Of a DNA stretch of 64,000 nucleotides, positions 63,252 through 64,000 are shown in pieces. The stretch's first letter is position 1. Each line of letters starts with the position of its first letter. The DNA comes from Jilunia laotingensis. GTDB lineage: Bacteria > Bacteroidota > Bacteroidia > Bacteroidales > Bacteroidaceae. The position numbers and the translations under genes are program-made. Below the pieces are notes generated by a model that was not told where the DNA came from, made no database searches, and saw nothing but the letters and a program-made list of their open reading frames with translations. The DNA lies in assembly GCF_014385165.1 (NCBI RefSeq), contig NZ_JACRTF010000001.1, positions 4,278,001 to 4,342,000 on the forward strand. The letters run 5' to 3'.

Positions 63252-64000
63252 TTATTCCGGCTGATCCGTAAAACGTTTAATGATATTATAAGCGGATACA
63301 ATACCCAACTCACCCGCCTTACTCAAATCAGTTATCCCTTGCTTGTTATTACCCAAGAATATATGTGTCAGACCTCTATTAAAGTATGCATCTGCAAAAT
63401 CACGATTCAATTCTATGGCCTTGTCGTAATCGACCAATGCCGCACGATAATCTTTGAGCATAGCCTGTACATTGCCACGGTTATAATATGCATATACAAA
63501 ATCCGGTGCCAAAGTTATCACTCGATCCAAATCAGCTTTTACAACGTCATAATCTACAGCTGTGATTTCTTTTTGAGAAGTGTCACCTCCCTGTTTTGCT
63601 GCGGCCACTTCCTCCGCTTTCTGATACTCTAACTGTTTATAGCGCACTAAAGATCTCATAAAATATGCAGGAAAGAATGTATCATCAAGTAAAATAGCCT
63701 TAGTCAGATCTTCTATAGAGCTTGTAAAATCTTGTACCAAATAGAAATCAAGCGCACGTGCAAAACGTTTGGAGGCACTTCTATCATCTTCCACTATTGC
63801 CGAAGTATGAGCATCAATCAATGCAAAATGGAACTTGACCTGTTCTTCTGTCAACGGTGCTTCCATATCAGTGATAAGTAAACGTTTCGGATATACTTTG
63901 GATTGATTTAATTCGTCAATGAATTTGTGAAAATTCACGAAACGTTTTACATCGCTTGCTTTCTCATAGTAAGTGAGAGCAAACATCGGTTCCAACTGAA
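63252..64000 (-). CDS. Tetratricopeptide repeat protein, C-terminal part
   Basis: The frame is open to the right edge, so the N-terminus is outside the window. At least three TPR units are visible: DYRAALVDYDKAIELNRDFADAYFNRGLTHIFLGN, the preceding FVYAYYNRGNVQAML unit, and FTSSIEDLTKAILLDDTFFPAYFMRSLVRYKQ. Such repeats bind partner proteins. In Bacteroides similar long TPR proteins are envelope-associated, but no signal peptide can be seen in this part. It stands 79 bases upstream of thrS on the same strand. Confidence 0.85.
   Translation of the reverse strand, partial: QLEPMFALTYYEKASDVKRFVNFHKFIDELNQSKVYPKRLLITDMEAPLTEEQVKFHFALIDAHTSAIVEDDRSASKRFARALDFYLVQDFTSSIEDLTKAILLDDTFFPAYFMRSLVRYKQLEYQKAEEVAAAKQGGDTSQKEITAVDYDVVKADLDRVITLAPDFVYAYYNRGNVQAMLKDYRAALVDYDKAIELNRDFADAYFNRGLTHIFLGNNKQGITDLSKAGELGIVSAYNIIKRFTDQPE

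Overview
This window comes from a Bacteroides-type genome (Bacteroides or Phocaeicola; I cannot settle the species). The signs are SusC/SusD outer-membrane uptake proteins, LruC and BspA-like surface proteins, the gene order trpBEGDCFA, sparse Shine-Dalgarno sites, and repeated copies of the Bacteroidetes promoter (a TTTG-like -33 box, 19-21 bases, then TAnnTTTG). No phage or complete insertion sequence was seen. Both ends cut genes: an amidophosphoribosyltransferase on the left and a TPR protein on the right.

Layout. 1-2393: end of a PurF-like enzyme and glmS. 2841-10516: two secreted repeat proteins with related C-terminal domains, a glycerophosphodiesterase, a thioredoxin-fold protein without cysteines, a DUF308 membrane protein, a Ppx/GppA remnant and an iron-type alcohol dehydrogenase. 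10517-12102: gene-poor DNA with a degenerate tandem repeat and a possible 36-residue membrane protein. 12103-13041: an Rpn-family nuclease. 13232-20228: the tryptophan operon, preceded by a leader peptide with three consecutive Trp codons and a terminator hairpin, which is a complete attenuator layout. 20352-23836: L-asparaginase and an LruC lipoprotein. 24055-27141: a receiver-only response regulator followed by a sugar transferase with a degenerate receiver domain, a degenerate glycosyltransferase and an acetyltransferase. 27187-27315: a possible small RNA. 27365-29419: an ECF sigma factor operon. 29552-34122: small stress proteins, an ABC-F ATPase with a decayed second ATP site, and grpE-dnaJ.

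34156-48478 is a sialic acid locus on the minus strand: aldolase, AGE-type epimerase, MFS transporter, a creatininase-family amidohydrolase (not a standard member), mutarotase, two esterases and a SusC/SusD pair. It is divergent from a ROK regulator that probably senses the sugar. The implied route is release of O-acetyl groups and uptake across the outer membrane, anomer conversion, transport through the inner membrane, cleavage to ManNAc and pyruvate, then epimerisation to GlcNAc. No sialidase is present.

48475-52840 is a polysaccharide export cluster (Wza, Wzz, a short NusG/UpxY-like protein, a WbuC cupin) without adjacent sugar-assembly genes. The right end carries tRNA-Thr(CGU), a membrane-anchored nuclease, mltG, iorAB, xpt, a flavodoxin-ferredoxin protein, and the thrS-infC-rpmI-rplT translation cluster. 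Just downstream of rplT lies a 6S-like structured RNA matching the setting of the Bacteroidales-1 RNA.

Strongest leads: the trp attenuator, the receiver/pseudo-receiver polysaccharide locus, the creatininase-family enzyme in the sialic acid operon, the orphan export cluster with its shortened NusG-like protein, and two non-coding RNA loci. All calls rest on reading the sequence by eye; no database search was run.
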